Shown: positions 1 to 9,949 of the stretch, piece by piece
Layout of the letters: every line of letters starts with the position of its first letter
How positions within the stretch are numbered: the stretch's first letter is position 1
NCBI GenBank assembly: GCA_932521035.1
Contig: OW051495.1
Coordinates: 7,316,001 to 7,380,000, forward strand
Source of the DNA: Oscheius dolichura
Taxonomy: Eukaryota > Nematoda > Chromadorea > Rhabditida > Rhabditidae
Length of the DNA: 64,000 bases
Direction: 5' to 3'
Made by a program: the position numbers and the translations under genes
The notes under the pieces: model-generated
Told to the model about the DNA's origin: nothing
The model's database searches: none
What the model saw: only the letters and a program-made list of their open reading frames with translations

Positions 1-811
1 TCCTGGTAGTATTCCAGTTTTATTTGATAGTAGCCACAGGAGAGAGATCCCACGTCTATTTCACAACCAATGGGCTTGCACTGAGACTCTTGGACACAGA
101 TACATTGAAGACAAACATCGGTAGTCAAGTCTGAAAAGGGGGGAACGGCTTTAGGGAAGGAAGAAGGTAATTCTGAGGCACGGTAATGTAGGACAAGTGT
201 TATATGCCTAATTTCTATATTTTTGGCAGCTTTCTTTATTTTAGTTGGTCTGGATTACTGTAAGATGAGAATAAGCGCTAGAAATTGGCAAAATACGAAA
301 AAGAAATGCCAAATAACTCGAAATTACACTTGTTCCGAGTAAAAAATCAAACTACGCGCTTTGTTTACCATATGGTAACCTAAAATCTGCGCAGCTCTTT
401 TAAAAAAACGTTCTTTATTTTTAAAAGTATCCGTTAAATTTGATACAGTGAGATTGACGCGTTTTTAGGTCCGGGCGAATGAACGATACGCCGTCAGGTG
501 ACGAACACTGTTTAGCTGGGCGGATATCAATTTTAGGCACACCTCTGCCCACTTTTCTTTAGTGGGAACCAATAAATCGTTAAAAATAAACTGGTAATAG
601 TTTAAAACTGCTAATCGTATAAGGAATGATGAACAACTCACTCACTCATTGTTGTCGTGGTTGTTGGGACGGTTTCTGTTGTCAACGGGGTAATGGTAAT
701 CATATCATCAGCTGAATACTGTAGATTATTACAACACAAAAGTGAGAATTTACGAGGAGTTGTCGGAATGCAGGCAGCGACCGTTGAGATCAGAAATAAA
801 TGGTCTATCAT
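1..811 (-). CDS. Invertebrate-type lysozyme (destabilase domain), 3' end off window
   Basis: Exon 1-130 encodes the start of a destabilase/i-type lysozyme domain, a family that hydrolyses peptidoglycan and is usually secreted. The Glu in VQESQCKPIGC and the Asp in EIDVGSLSCGYYQIK, the two expected catalytic acids, are both present. The acceptor TTTTCAG lies just right of position 130. The proposed first exon is 646-811: ATG at 811, a short hydrophobic leader (MIDHLFLISTVAACIP), then a Thr/Pro-rich stretch ending before a GTGAGT donor. Its end phase (1) fits the downstream exon exactly, joining as Asn-Leu-Thr-Thr-Asp. The join is inferred from phase only. If right, this copy carries a Thr-rich N-terminal linker that the two other lysozymes here lack. 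The domain call is firm; the first exon is less certain. Confidence 0.72.
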
Positions 812-1098
812 TATGAAGGCGCACCAGTGAAACTGAAACTTCCTGACCCGAATCGGAGAAAGGACTTGACGCTTGAGAAAAACGACAACAATGAGTGGTC
901 ATTGCTGTCAAAATTAACACATTAAATTAGTTTTGTTGGGCTACAGTAATCTGCAAGGGAAGTCAGCTTTATGGAGGCAGGATGCACCCAGTTCACCCGG
1001 GCCAAAGGGCGTTCTTTATGACCTCATTACTGTACTGGTTATTCTTTTGGATTTCCGATATTTGGTCTCCGCCCAAGACTTCCTCCCCTTTCTTCTCC

Positions 1099-1146
1099 TT
1101 ATCACCTTTCTTTTCTATTATCTTTCACCTAGCTACCCCTATAAAT
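1099..1146 (+). promoter_or_regulatory. GATA-type site and TATA box of lysozyme gene
   Basis: TTATCA (reverse of TGATAA) at 1099-1104 and TATAAAT at 1140-1146 lie 80 and 40 bases before the lysozyme ATG at 1180. In nematodes TGATAA is the usual site of the intestinal ELT-2 class of GATA factors, so gut expression is likely (inference). Confidence 0.5.
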
Positions 1147-1179
1147 GCCACCCGCCGGGGTTCTTTCCTCGTTAGCACC

Positions 1180-1689
1180 ATGCTTACCAAGGCTCTTCTT
1201 GCTTTGGCTCTCGGTAGGCTTTCTACCAGCTGCTCTTCTCTAATTCCTCCTTTACAGTAGCCGCCTACGTCTCAGCTGACACTTGCATCCACTGCATCTG
1301 TCTCCAGGAATCAGGATGTAAACCCATTGGCTGCAACATGGATGTCGGCTCCCTCTCTTGTGGATACTACCAGATCAAGCTCCCCTACTACGAGGACTGT
1401 GGAGAACCCACCCGCGCTAGTGGAGAAGACCTCAATCACGCCTGGCAGAGATGCGCCAACGACTACAACTGCGCTACCACCTGCGTCCAGGTACCATTAA
1501 CCCTCTCTAGGTTCTGACACGGATCGTTTTCAGAACTACTACAACCGCTACAAGGGAGGATGCTCCAGCACCGGTGAGGGAACCTGCCAGGTCATGGCCC
1601 GTAACCACAACGGAGGACCCGCTGGATGCAAGAACTCCGCAACTGTCGGCTACTGGAACCACATCCACTCCTGCTGCGGATGCACTTAA
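1180..1689 (+). CDS. Invertebrate-type lysozyme (destabilase)
   Basis: Three exons, 1180-1213, 1258-1490 and 1534-1689, give a 140-residue secreted protein. Residues 1-18 (MLTKALLALALVAAYVSA) form a signal peptide; the rest is one Cys-rich i-type lysozyme domain. Both catalytic acids are visible: Glu in LQESGCKPIGC and Asp in NMDVGSLSCGYYQIK. The C-terminus ends HIHSCCGCT. Introns are 44 and 43 bases. AATAAA follows at 1755-1760. Exon lengths (34, 233, 156) are identical to those of the minus-strand copy at 7412-7952, so the two are recent duplicates. The family degrades bacterial cell walls in the gut lumen and serves feeding and defence. Corresponds to the C. elegans ilys family; I cannot assign a one-to-one ortholog. 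Confidence 0.93.
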
Positions 1690-2210
1690 ATTGTACTTAC
1701 CGTACTCCCTCTTGATTACCCTGCTCTTTTGTAAATGTAATTCAAGTGCATACAAATAAAGCCGTACATATCAGTATTTATCTCTTTGTTGTTTGATTTC
1801 GGCAAGGGGAAGGAGTGGGAAGTTAAGACCATTAACCGACGCCTTATCAGGAACCGCATGATCCAAACAATTGGGAATGCTCCTCGGAGGCTTATCAGGG
1901 AGAGAGAGAGAGGAGCTTCCACGTTGCTAGAAAGAGAAGACTTCTAGAAGGGGCAAAAGGGGATCAAAACTCCAGACTAGGCCAAATGATACACCAATTT
2001 TTGGATTATTCAAATAAAGAACAATGGCGCCGAAAACAAGAGGCTGTTTTGAACCGTCAAGGTTTTTTGGGAGTTTTGGATTATGCAAAAGTACGATTCA
2101 AAACAAAACGAACCCATTGATGTCTCCCTGATGCGATAATGTTTTTGATTTTACGGTAAAATAACAGAGTTAGCATAATCCAATAAGTGAGCTGTGCTCC
2201 CTCTGGCCAC

Positions 2211-2218
2211 TATTTAAG
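2211..2218 (+). promoter_or_regulatory. TATA-like box before secreted-protein gene
   Basis: TATTTAAG about 100 bases before the ATG at 2313. The 1760-2210 interval to its left shows GATA-like TTATCAG motifs near 1846 and 1889 but no gene. The ATG at 2313 directly follows AATTTCAG, so a 5' intron or spliced-leader acceptance is likely. Confidence 0.4.
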
Positions 2219-2312
2219 GGACCCTGGCGCTCCAGTCGTCACTCAGCCCTCTTCCAGCTCTCAATACCAACGGTATTGCTCCAGTTTATCCCATTGATAT
2301 GGATAATTTCAG

Positions 2313-3106
2313 ATGCGTTCTCTTATCTTCGTGGCCTTGGTCGCTTCTGCCTCCGCCCTTGCCATCCCTATCATCTCTCCGGTGGTTGGAGGTCTTCCCA
2401 TCGTCGGCCCCATTCTCGGGGGCACTGGCGGCAGCAGCGGACTCCTCAACAACCTGCCCATCGTCGGAAACCTCCTGAACACGGTCGGAGGCGTCCTCGG
2501 CCAGCTGCTGAACAACATCCTCGTCAACGTGGGAATCATTCTGAACGCCGTCTTGAACATTGCCGACGAGGCCCTCGGAGCAGTCAACGTCATCGTCAAC
2601 GGTCTCCTGACCAACATCCTCGACGACGCCACCGTCCAGCAGATCCTCTCCATCCTACCCGCCCCCGTCCAGGCACTCGTCTCCAACCTCGTCCAGGCCG
2701 TCAAGTGCATCGTCAACGACCTCCAAGCCGCTGTACCTGCCGTGCAGCAGGCTGTCATCCAGCTCATTGGCCTCTTGGTCAGCCCCGCCTTCGCCCTTCT
2801 CGATGCCGACAGCCAATTGTCTGCCATCCTCAACATAGTTGGAAACCTGACCCAGGACGAGGTCACCGTCGTCAACACCATCCTCCAACGTCTTGCTGTA
2901 CGTATCCCTCTCCTCCTCCTTTAAATATAGAAAATGTTTAGGATGCCCTGAACAACAAGGCCTGCTCCACTGGACCCGTCTCCATGCCCACTCTTCCTTC
3001 TCTACCCGGAGTCAGTGGTCTTCCCACCATTGCTGGAGGTCTCGGTGGATTGACTACCCCCTCCGTTCCCGCTGTCTCCCTTCCCGCTGGTGGACTCGGT
3101 CTTTAA
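2313..3106 (+). CDS. Secreted Leu/Gly/Pro-rich hydrophobic protein, unknown family
   Basis: Two exons, 2313-2897 and 2942-3106, encode 249 residues. Residues 1-16 (MRSLIFVALVASASAL) are a signal peptide. The next part is rich in LPIVG/GLP-type motifs (residues 20-70), then a long stretch of Val/Leu/Asn/Gln amphipathic helices. The C-terminus is a Gly/Leu/Pro/Thr tail ending in GGLGL. Only two cysteines are present in the mature part, probably one disulfide. The codons are strongly biased to C-ending forms (GTC, CTC, AAC), as in abundantly made nematode secreted proteins. The 44-base intron and AATAAA at 3129-3134 support the model. I do not recognise the family; a surface-active or structural secreted protein would fit the composition. 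Confidence 0.85.
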
Positions 3107-3180
3107 ATTTGAAGACTGGCTCAATATTAATAAAACTTCATTTGCTATCCTACCATCTTGAAATCTTTCCCGAGCATTTA

Positions 3181-3252
3181 AAAAAATTTCGACCGGGGCA
3201 AAACCTGTATAACCGGTTAAAAACGCGTTAACCGTTTTGACCGAAAATTTCC
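3181..3252. repeat. Imperfect palindrome
   Basis: AAATTTCGACC... and ...TTGACCGAAAATTT flank a short inner palindrome built around AACCGGTT and CGCGTTAACCG, just downstream of the previous gene's poly-A signal. It is too short to assign to a family. Confidence 0.35.
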
Positions 3253-3353
3253 AGTAAAAGTAAAGGCCATTTCGGTCATTCTCCAGCCATTCACATTGCT
3301 TCGTCTCCACTATGCTGTGAGAGCTTTTTCTCTGTGGAATAGGCGCAACTATT

Positions 3354-3818
3354 ATGGGTGTTCCGGCGGTTGCTTTGCTGGCCATGTATCGTGACAGAAT
3401 ATTGGCTGAAGAAGCTGACTCGGAACTTGAAGAAAGCGAGACTGAAGCTTGGAGTTCTGATGAAGAGGAGCCACTGGTAGTTGGAAAGGCGCCGGCTAAA
3501 ATGCCCAAAATGATCAGAAAACCTCGAAGACGCGGCAAGAAGATCCGATTTGAAGGTCCGGGAGTAGATGCAGAGCAGATGGCCGAGATTCTTCGAGCTG
3601 CGGACAGTATCCGGAACAGGGAATTGGAGAAGCCGCCTCTTTCCGTGCCGGACTTCTATCCTTTTGAACTTCCAAGTGACCAGAAGAAGCGGGAAATGAA
3701 GGCTAATTCCATCTGGGAGTATAATCCACATTCCTTCTGCAATACCCAAGCCGAATTGATGAACTTTAACTCTACAAGCAATCGGAAAACGGGTCATCGA
3801 ATACAAAAGAGCGTATAA
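3354..3818 (+). CDS. N-terminal-only paralog of the neighbouring F-box protein
   Basis: A single open frame of 154 residues. It starts with a short hydrophobic segment (MGVPAVALLAMY), then an acidic Glu/Ser stretch, then a basic block RKPRRRGKKIRFEGPGVD, and later SIWEYNPHSF. The neighbouring F-box gene has the same order: hydrophobic start, acidic stretch, RKPRRKSKKIRFDGPGVD, SMWDYNPDVF. This copy stops before the F-box (LPNNVLIRI...), so it is a truncated tandem duplicate lacking the ubiquitin-ligase adaptor module. No poly-A signal is obvious after the stop, and further exons cannot be excluded. It could be an expressed short protein or a decaying copy. Confidence 0.55.
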   Translation: MGVPAVALLAMYRDRILAEEADSELEESETEAWSSDEEEPLVVGKAPAKMPKMIRKPRRRGKKIRFEGPGVDAEQMAEILRAADSIRNRELEKPPLSVPDFYPFELPSDQKKREMKANSIWEYNPHSFCNTQAELMNFNSTSNRKTGHRIQKSV

Positions 3819-4083
3819 GGGGCAGAATGGAAGAAGGGTGGGTGTGCCGTTGTCAAATATTTAATTTTCCCTTGTTGTATTCTCTAATCGGAGAATTTGG
3901 CTACTGGGAAGGTATATCTTTTTTGTCAAAACACTTGGGTCAAATTTTGTCATTTTTCAAGTCAAAAAGAAAAGCGGGTGGGCAAATTTCTGGTCAAAAC
4001 ACGGTCAAGGCGTGGTTATATCCAGCAAACTGGCTAATCTGTTCAGTTATTAACTACGTCATTGCTTTGTCTTCTTCCCCACC

Positions 4084-7000
4084 ATGTGGTTGACTCTTTT
4101 ACTTTCTGTTACTGTAGCAGTCACAATTGGATGGCTAATTCACCGATTTGTATTCAAGTCAGTTTTGTTTCTTTACTTTCTAGAAAAGAGCTCCGCTCTC
4201 ACTTGCATCATTTGAGCTGTCATAACTACAGTAACTCCAAGTTTCAAAAATATACACAGCGTTTTTTGAGCTCGAGCTCTCACTGTGGGAGTAGTATCGT
4301 TCAATGGCGCTTTTCGTCTTCTGCTAGCTACGGGGTTTTCTAAAGCTCCGAAGCATCACAGTGTGGAATTTATAGCGCCTGACTGAATTTCAATCCATTT
4401 TCCATATATGACCGTGTTTTGTCGGCCAATGGTCAAAAATTACTTTGCTTTTGTACTTGTCAAATCCTGAATTTTTCCATTAGCGCTTCCAATTGGATAA
4501 AACCCGCACTGAGTAATACAACCGGCTTCTTCAAAATTCTAAATATTTGTTTTTTCAGGAATATTGTGAAAGCCACGCCGAATCGGAATGACAACAATGC
4601 CACGTTCAACCCAATTCTCGAGAAGATAGAACGAGAAGAGGATCCCAGCTCAAGTTCTGAAGAAGTTGATGGCGGCGAGAAGCTTCCGCCTGCCCTTGGA
4701 ACCGAAGTGTCTGTAACGGAATCGGAAGTGCTTGAGCCCGAATCGGAAGCGAGAGAAGCGTCTGGACCCGAGTTTGAAGCAGTCGAAAGGGAGACGGTCA
4801 TCGAGCCGGTTGAAATCCCCAAGCTGACTAGGAAACCTCGAAGGAAATCGAAGAAGATCCGATTTGACGGTCCCGGAGTGGATGAAGAACAACTGAAACA
4901 GATCCTCGCCGCTGCTGAAGCGGCCAGGAAACTTCAAGCAGAGAAGCCGGACAAGGGAATTCTGCTTTCCTTAGCGCTTGAAAGTAACGAGAAGACGGTG
5001 AAGAAGGCTCCTTCCATGTGGGACTACAATCCCGACGTTTTCCCCGAAGAATTTGTCAATATGAAGCGGAAAACATACTTGGTGGATCCGAAGGGCAAGA
5101 ACTTCTGCTTCCTGCCTAATAATGTTCTCATCCGGATTTGTTCCATGGTTAGTTCGAAGAAGCCGAGAAAAGATTAGAAGGCGGGTGACTGTAGAGCACT
5201 TTGAGATACTACTGTACCAGCCCCGAATCTAGCAGTTTGGGTTAAATTAGAGACAAATGAATGATTTTACAGCTTCGCCCATTGGAATTTGTGGAACTGT
5301 CGCTGACCTGCCGCTACACCCATTGGAAGATGTTTACCTTCGCCACTTGCTATGCTCCCTACACGGTCCGGATGGAGATCATCGACTCTCAAGTGAAACC
5401 CGGGATTGAAAAGTATAAAATTGCCCCGAAAGTCGTCTTCTACACTGGCCAACAGAGAGGTTTCTTTGTTCTTCAGCCGACCTGTCTCAAGAAGCCGTTC
5501 TTCTTCGAGACCCTGGAATTGAGCCTTCAGGTACCGAAACGTTTTTTCCACACCCAAATCTCCAATTTTAAATGGATACTGACTCGTATTCAATAGTGAG
5601 TGAGCATGTTCTTCCAGTGAGAAAGTTTGCCAACCGGCTGAAGCTGATCCACTACAAGGAGCCGCTCACTGGTCGTATTGGTCTCAAGGGGCCTCGTCGT
5701 TTATTTGAGGTGAACTTTATATCCTGCTGCACCTGTAAATAAGCGATGGAATTTAGGAGCTGAATGTCAACTCTTTCCGTCTTTGGTTTGATGTTTCCAA
5801 GCCAGGTGCTCATGACTTTTTCACTGGTATCGATACCGAGGTCACGAAGAACCTGTGGAAATTGATCAAGCCTTTTCGTGAGGTCAGTTGAGCAGGAAAG
5901 AAGAACAGGATCCTTCGGATATTGGAATGGGTATTTATTTGCCACTGGGACTTTTGTTTTGAGTTCTGAACTGGCCAAAGAAGGCTCTCATTTATGGAAG
6001 ATCGCCGGGAGAGCCGTAATCCCAGGGGTTCTTGAAGAAGTCGAGGGTTTCCCTGTTCAGGTGGTAGTTTTGAAGGGGCAGGACCATTCTGACGCCCTAT
6101 CCTACCCTAATAATGGGGAGATGTCTGTGTGTCTGTCCGTCTGTCTGTCTGTATGACCTGTCATCTGTTTAGATTGACCGGTCAAATGAGAGAGAAGAAG
6201 AAAGTTTCGACCGTCCGGTTTTATCCGACTGTCAAAACTTATTCGACAAGAAAATAACTAGAACGGCTCTTTGGGAAGGGGGAGCCGGCGCTGTCGACTG
6301 TTTTTCGACCGAGTTGTTAACCCCAGCGCCGTCGAAGACGGCCGGAAGCATACTTGTTCACATAGAAAAGGCCAAATTTTGAATAACAGGACTTCAAAAG
6401 GTTTTCACGTGGCTCTCGAGGCTATTATCTTCGCTTTTCTATCAATAATCGCACCTACAGTAGTCCACTGTTCATTTCCAGATGGAAGAAGCCTGTATCC
6501 CTGTTCCGCCAGATCCTCCAAGTGCAGAAGATGAGGCGGATTGGCTGGTGTTGCTGGAGAATCGTTTTGGTGTCTATGGATCGCCTTTTCTCTTTGCCAT
6601 TCCCCGTGCTCTTCAAGAATTTGTAAGTGGCTCAAGAAAGTTGGAATTTCATGCCTACATCAAGCTTGACTACTGCGATCCGATGTCAGTTTCATTTTTC
6701 CCAGTTTTTTGGTCCTGGAGGGAACATTTTGTTTCCTCTTCCAATTGTGAATAAGAAAACTGTCTTTCAGCCTTCGATTGTTCTACGTTGGTGTAGATGA
6801 TTGCGTTCCCGAATATTATTCCGAGCGTTATGGTTCATTTTTCATCGAAGAATCTCAGACCAATTGCGCCCGAGTCTATAAAAAGGACAGGGAGGCCATC
6901 GCGATGATTGGGCTGAAGACGACCTTCCTCAAGAATCAACGCCACTATCGCCGGCTTCGTCGGAATGCAGAAAAGGACCCGGCCGAGGATGATACCGACG

Positions 7001-7146
7001 ACGAGGAGGAGCCGGCTGACTATGACGACGACCTGGCTGGTAGATGCTGGCGGATGTACTTGGCCGTCTCGGGAGAAGACGACTACAGGCAGGGACAGGA
7101 AAAACGGGAAGCATACCTGCTGAACCGGAAACGTAAGTACGGCTAG
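4084..7146 (+). CDS. Membrane-anchored F-box protein with nematode-specific C-terminal domain
   Basis: Exons 4084-4157, 4559-5147, 5273-5530, 5626-5709, 5757-5882, 6482-6684 and 6771-7146 give 569 residues. Exon 1 is a single membrane segment (MWLTLLLSVTVAVTIGWLIH) and joins the acidic exon 2 in phase. The basic block RKPRRKSKKIRF is followed by an F-box split over an intron: LPNNVLIRICSM, then LRPLEFVELSLTCRYTHW. F-boxes bind Skp1 in SCF ubiquitin ligases. The C-terminal part (from about residue 375) contains FHAYIKLDYC and DDCVPEYYSERYG and is shared with the gene at 24355-25229. Odd point: the best-looking acceptor at 5617 gives the wrong phase, and only a weak GAAAG acceptor at 5625 keeps the frame, so a small error or frameshift is possible there. 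Intron 5 carries a dispersed element. AATAAA at 7204-7209. Confidence 0.75.
6098..6358. repeat. Dispersed TGTC-bearing element, copy A (in F-box intron)
   Basis: The interval runs from CTATCCTACCCTAATAATGG to CGGCCGGAAGCATACTTG and holds a short CTGT tract at 6124-6157. Its reverse complement matches 22945-23472 in an ABC-transporter intron over both ends and most of the interior, with blocks such as GACCGGTCAA, AGCCGGCGCTGTCGACTG and TTTTTCGACCGAGTTGTTAA. I see no coding capacity, so it is probably a non-autonomous mobile element. Confidence 0.75.
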
Positions 7147-7411
7147 ATGAGGAGACTAAGTTATAAAACTTGTATTGTTGATGTTTTGTCGATTTCTTTT
7201 TAAAATAAAGTTTATTTTCCCGTAGTTTTATTTTATTTCTCTAGATTACCTGATGAATCGTTCCCAAGAACAGTTTTCTTCAAGGAAATACCAAAACCCC
7301 GAGCATTATCTTCTTCCAGTGGAATTTTGAGACCTTTCCAGTTACAAAGGCCAAAAAACGGCTTTTAATTTCAGTTTAAAGAATTTATTGTTTAAAAAGA
7401 AAGTCCGACGT

Positions 7412-7952
7412 TTAGTTGCATCCGCAGCACTTGTGGATGTGACCCCAGTATCCCTCAGTTCCGGAGTTCTTGCATCCAGCGGGTCCTCCGTTGTGGTTAC
7501 GGGCCATGACCTGGCAGCTTCCCTCGCCGGTGCTGGAGCATCCTCCCTTGTAGCGGTTGTAGTAGGCCTGGAAGATTTTGGATGATCCGAAGATGCAAGG
7601 AGATTGTTACCTGGACACACTTGGTGGCGCAGTTGTAGTCGTCGGCGCATTTCTTCCAGGCGGCAGTGAGGTCGCCTCCCTTCGGTCTGTCAGGCTCTCC
7701 ACAGTCTTCGTAGTAGGGGAGCTTGATCTGGTAATATCCACAGGACAAGGAGCCGACGTCCTCGTGGCATCCGATAGGCTTGCATCCGGATTCCTGGAGA
7801 CAGATGCAGTGGATGCAGGTATCGGCCGAGACGTAGGCGGCTACTGTAAAGGAGGAATATAAGATGAAATCAAGGGGATTGAGGGATAAGATACGGTGGA
7901 AAATGTTCAAAGACTTACCGAGAGCTAAAGCGAGAATAACCTTGGCGAGCAT
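7412..7952 (-). CDS. Invertebrate-type lysozyme (destabilase)
   Basis: Exons on the minus strand are 7919-7952, 7611-7843 and 7412-7567, encoding 140 residues. A signal peptide (MLAKVILALALVAAYVSA) leads into an i-type lysozyme domain with the catalytic Glu (LQESGCKPIGC) and Asp (HEDVGSLSCGYYQIK). It ends HIHKCCGCN. Exon lengths (34, 233, 156) are exactly those of the plus-strand copy at 1180-1689, and the proteins differ at few positions. AATAAA (reverse) lies at 7384-7389. The gene is convergent with the F-box gene. Expected role: secreted muramidase acting on bacteria in the gut. Confidence 0.93.
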
Positions 7953-7985
7953 TGCGAGCTGGTATTCTAGACAAGGATAGGGGCC

Positions 7986-8097
7986 CTTTTATAGGGGGTT
8001 GTTGATAGCAGAGAACAAGAGATCCGCCTCTGACTTTATCAGCCACGCTCTCAAAAATAGTCAGGCATAGAAGACAGCAGGGGAATCCCTCTGATAA
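7986..8097 (-). promoter_or_regulatory. TATA box and two GATA sites of lysozyme gene
   Basis: Reading the minus strand, TATAAAAG at 7993-7986 lies about 35 bases before the ATG at 7952. TGATAA is present at 8041-8036, and an opposite-strand TGATAA at 8092-8097. These fit an intestinal GATA-factor-driven promoter (inference from nematode biology). Confidence 0.55.
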
Positions 8098-8283
8098 AAC
8101 GAAATTACCATATCGATTAGTTCTTTAAACTTTTTTTTTTGAGGAATTTTACTGGAATACAAGGGTTATCCCAAGAGATGGAGAACTTTAACCAAAATGC
8201 AGTGACTTTTCAGGATTACTGTATGTAGCAAGCAAGAGTTTCGGTTGTAGGTCGAGGAAAACTCTATAGCATTTAAAATGATG

Positions 8284-8450
8284 TTTTTATTGCTAGAAAG
8301 AGGCACAACATTTAGCTGCATCCGCAGCACTTGTGGATCCGCGGATAACTTTTCACCCGTCTCCGTCTGAGGCTATTATCAGTCGCATTCTTAAAAATAG
8401 AAGCCCGTGATGGGGAGAAGGGGGAATCCCCCTGATAGAGTCCCCATTTC
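8284..8450 (-). pseudogene. Collapsed lysozyme relic (3' end fused to promoter remnant)
   Basis: On the minus strand 8312-8338 reads IHKCCGCS-stop, the last codons of the lysozyme at 7412-7952, with a poly-A signal at 8286-8291. Directly upstream (8340-8450) the sequence resembles the region upstream of the 7412 lysozyme (8030-8110): TTATCAG, AAAAATAG and GGGGAATCCCYCTGATA blocks recur in order. All coding sequence between promoter and last exon is gone. This is a duplicate copy with one internal deletion. Confidence 0.7.
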
Positions 8451-8697
8451 TTTTATTGATTTGTTTCATTTGACTTTTTTGACTTCCATACTGTAATTGG
8501 ATTTGTTCGGATTTTCACAGCAATTGTTGGCATCTATAAAGCATACAGCGGATTTCAAGGGATACCGTATCATTTTTCAAAATTGCGGGGTACTGTATTT
8601 TATGCTGAAGTTTTCTAGAGATATCAAGAGTACACAAAATAATAATCCTGTAGGCACAGTAGTTTGCAAAGCGCAGTACTCGATAGATCCCCAGCAT

Positions 8698-8820
8698 CCG
8701 TAAAGTCTCGGCAGGAGGATCATCTTTATTCCAAATTGTTGACAAAACTGTGACGCCTTTATACCTTTATTTTGTCGAGACTTTACGGGTGCAGAGGATC
8801 GGACTATCGAAAACCGGGCC
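8698..8820. repeat. Short terminal-inverted-repeat element, copy 1
   Basis: CCGTAAAGTCTCGGCA at 8698-8713 is mirrored by TGTCGAGACTTTACGG near 8773-8788; the interior reads ATCATCTTTATTC...ACTGTGACGCC. It is followed by GGACTATCGAAAACCGGGCC. Copies are at 28407-28536 (opposite orientation) and 63548-63640. No coding capacity, so a miniature inverted-repeat element. Confidence 0.75.
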
Positions 8821-9171
8821 ATTTACAAGGTCATCCAGGAAGACGACTGCTTTCCTATCCTTTTCTCGATTTAACATCACGTTTTCGCTTCGAGACCATC
8901 AGTCCTACCTGAATCTCCGACAGTTCCTATAATCTTATGGAATCATTCAATAATTTCCAACTACAAACACGAGTACACTCTATTTTTTGTGCTTCGTGGT
9001 CCGGTCACATTCTCTTGCCGCCACTTCAACTTATCTCTCCTATTTTCTTCGCTCTAATCAGCAGTTTTTGACGTAGTTAGCCGGGTGAGCTGTCGCTGAT
9101 AATTACGAAGTCCAAACATGGCTTGGTAGAAAGCAACAAAGGAGAGAAGTGCTTTCCGGCGGTAATCAGGC

Positions 9172-9470
9172 GACCCGTTCACGCAGGAACTAGTCAAACA
9201 AATGGACACCCTTTGGACCTTTATCAAAAACGCTTGGTAGCTACTGAACTATTGCGATCAAGCGGCAGAACTTCTAGACTTTTGGAGGGCGAAAGAAGCA
9301 CGGGATCAGGGAGACACAAGATGACAAGAAGAAATCAGGGAACGGCCCAATTGTAGCAGTTCACAAAACTCAGGATCAAAGCATAAGGGTCTCGTCCGGG
9401 AAATTCTGCTATGAGCTATATAAATATCAGGAGGAGACAAAAAGTTTGAGCGCAGGATGGAAGCGTTAGA
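9172..9470 (+). pseudogene. Possible decayed coding fragment
   Basis: The plus strand reads with protein-like composition (DPFTQELVKQMDTLWTFIKN, then LLNYCDQAAELLDFWRAK, then after a frame change IVAVHKTQDQSIRVSSGKF) but is broken by in-frame TAG and TGA stops and a frameshift, with no convincing splice sites to remove them. I recognise no family. The rest of 8820-9170 and 9470-9690 shows nothing I can name. Confidence 0.25.
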
Positions 9471-9730
9471 AACGTGGGTACGGCCGAAAGTTACCAGAAA
9501 ATGGAGAAAATGGATGAGCCAATGGACAATTTTAAACATATGGTGAAAGAGCGGTTGATATCAAAAATTGTGGATTTTCCCAAAGAGTAAACCAAAAAAG
9601 CTATCTTCAGCTCTAGTTTTTACGTAACAAAAATAAAGAAAATAGACAAGTAAGGGAAAAACATGAAAAAAACCAAGAAGAGTAATAAATGACATCTTTA
9701 TTGCTAGTATATGGATATGTTTTCGTTTGT

Positions 9731-9949
9731 CTACTTCTTTCGAAGCTTCTCCTCCAGTTGCTGCTTCTTTTCCTCCCACTTGACTATGTCTTTGTCGATT
9801 TGGAAGACTTGCAGATTACACTTTGTAACCTTATCCCTGATCTTATCAATGTAGCGATCTTTCTCCTCCAGAATGCGCTCTCGTTCAGCCTTGGCGTTGT
9901 TGATCCATCTCTGGTAAGTTAAGATGTGGCTCTTCGTGTTGGCGTCCAT
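9731..9949 (-). CDS. Small 72-residue coiled-coil protein, unknown family
   Basis: A single-exon frame from ATG 9949 to a stop at 9731 encodes 72 residues, highly charged and helical (RWINNAKAERERILEEKDRY, then KWEEKKQQLEEKLRKK at the end), with heptad-like spacing typical of a coiled coil. No signal peptide and one cysteine, so probably cytoplasmic. A TATA-like CATATATAGG lies about 40 bases upstream (9988-9997). A reverse AATAAA at 9697-9702 lies about 30 bases past the stop. That promoter-frame-poly-A arrangement is why I call a gene despite its size. The open frame extends further upstream, but the TATA box argues for this start. Function unknown. Confidence 0.6.
   Translation of the reverse strand: MDANTKSHILTYQRWINNAKAERERILEEKDRYIDKIRDKVTKCNLQVFQIDKDIVKWEEKKQQLEEKLRKK

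Noticed and set aside
2276-2941. Plus-strand Arg/Pro/His-rich 221-codon frame and minus-strand shadows
   Set aside because: Out-of-frame readings of the GC-rich secreted-protein exon, whose own frame has signal peptide, intron and poly-A.
3827-4343. Open frames between the two F-box family loci
   Set aside because: They overlap the membrane-anchor exon in other frames and lack any shared sequence with the family.
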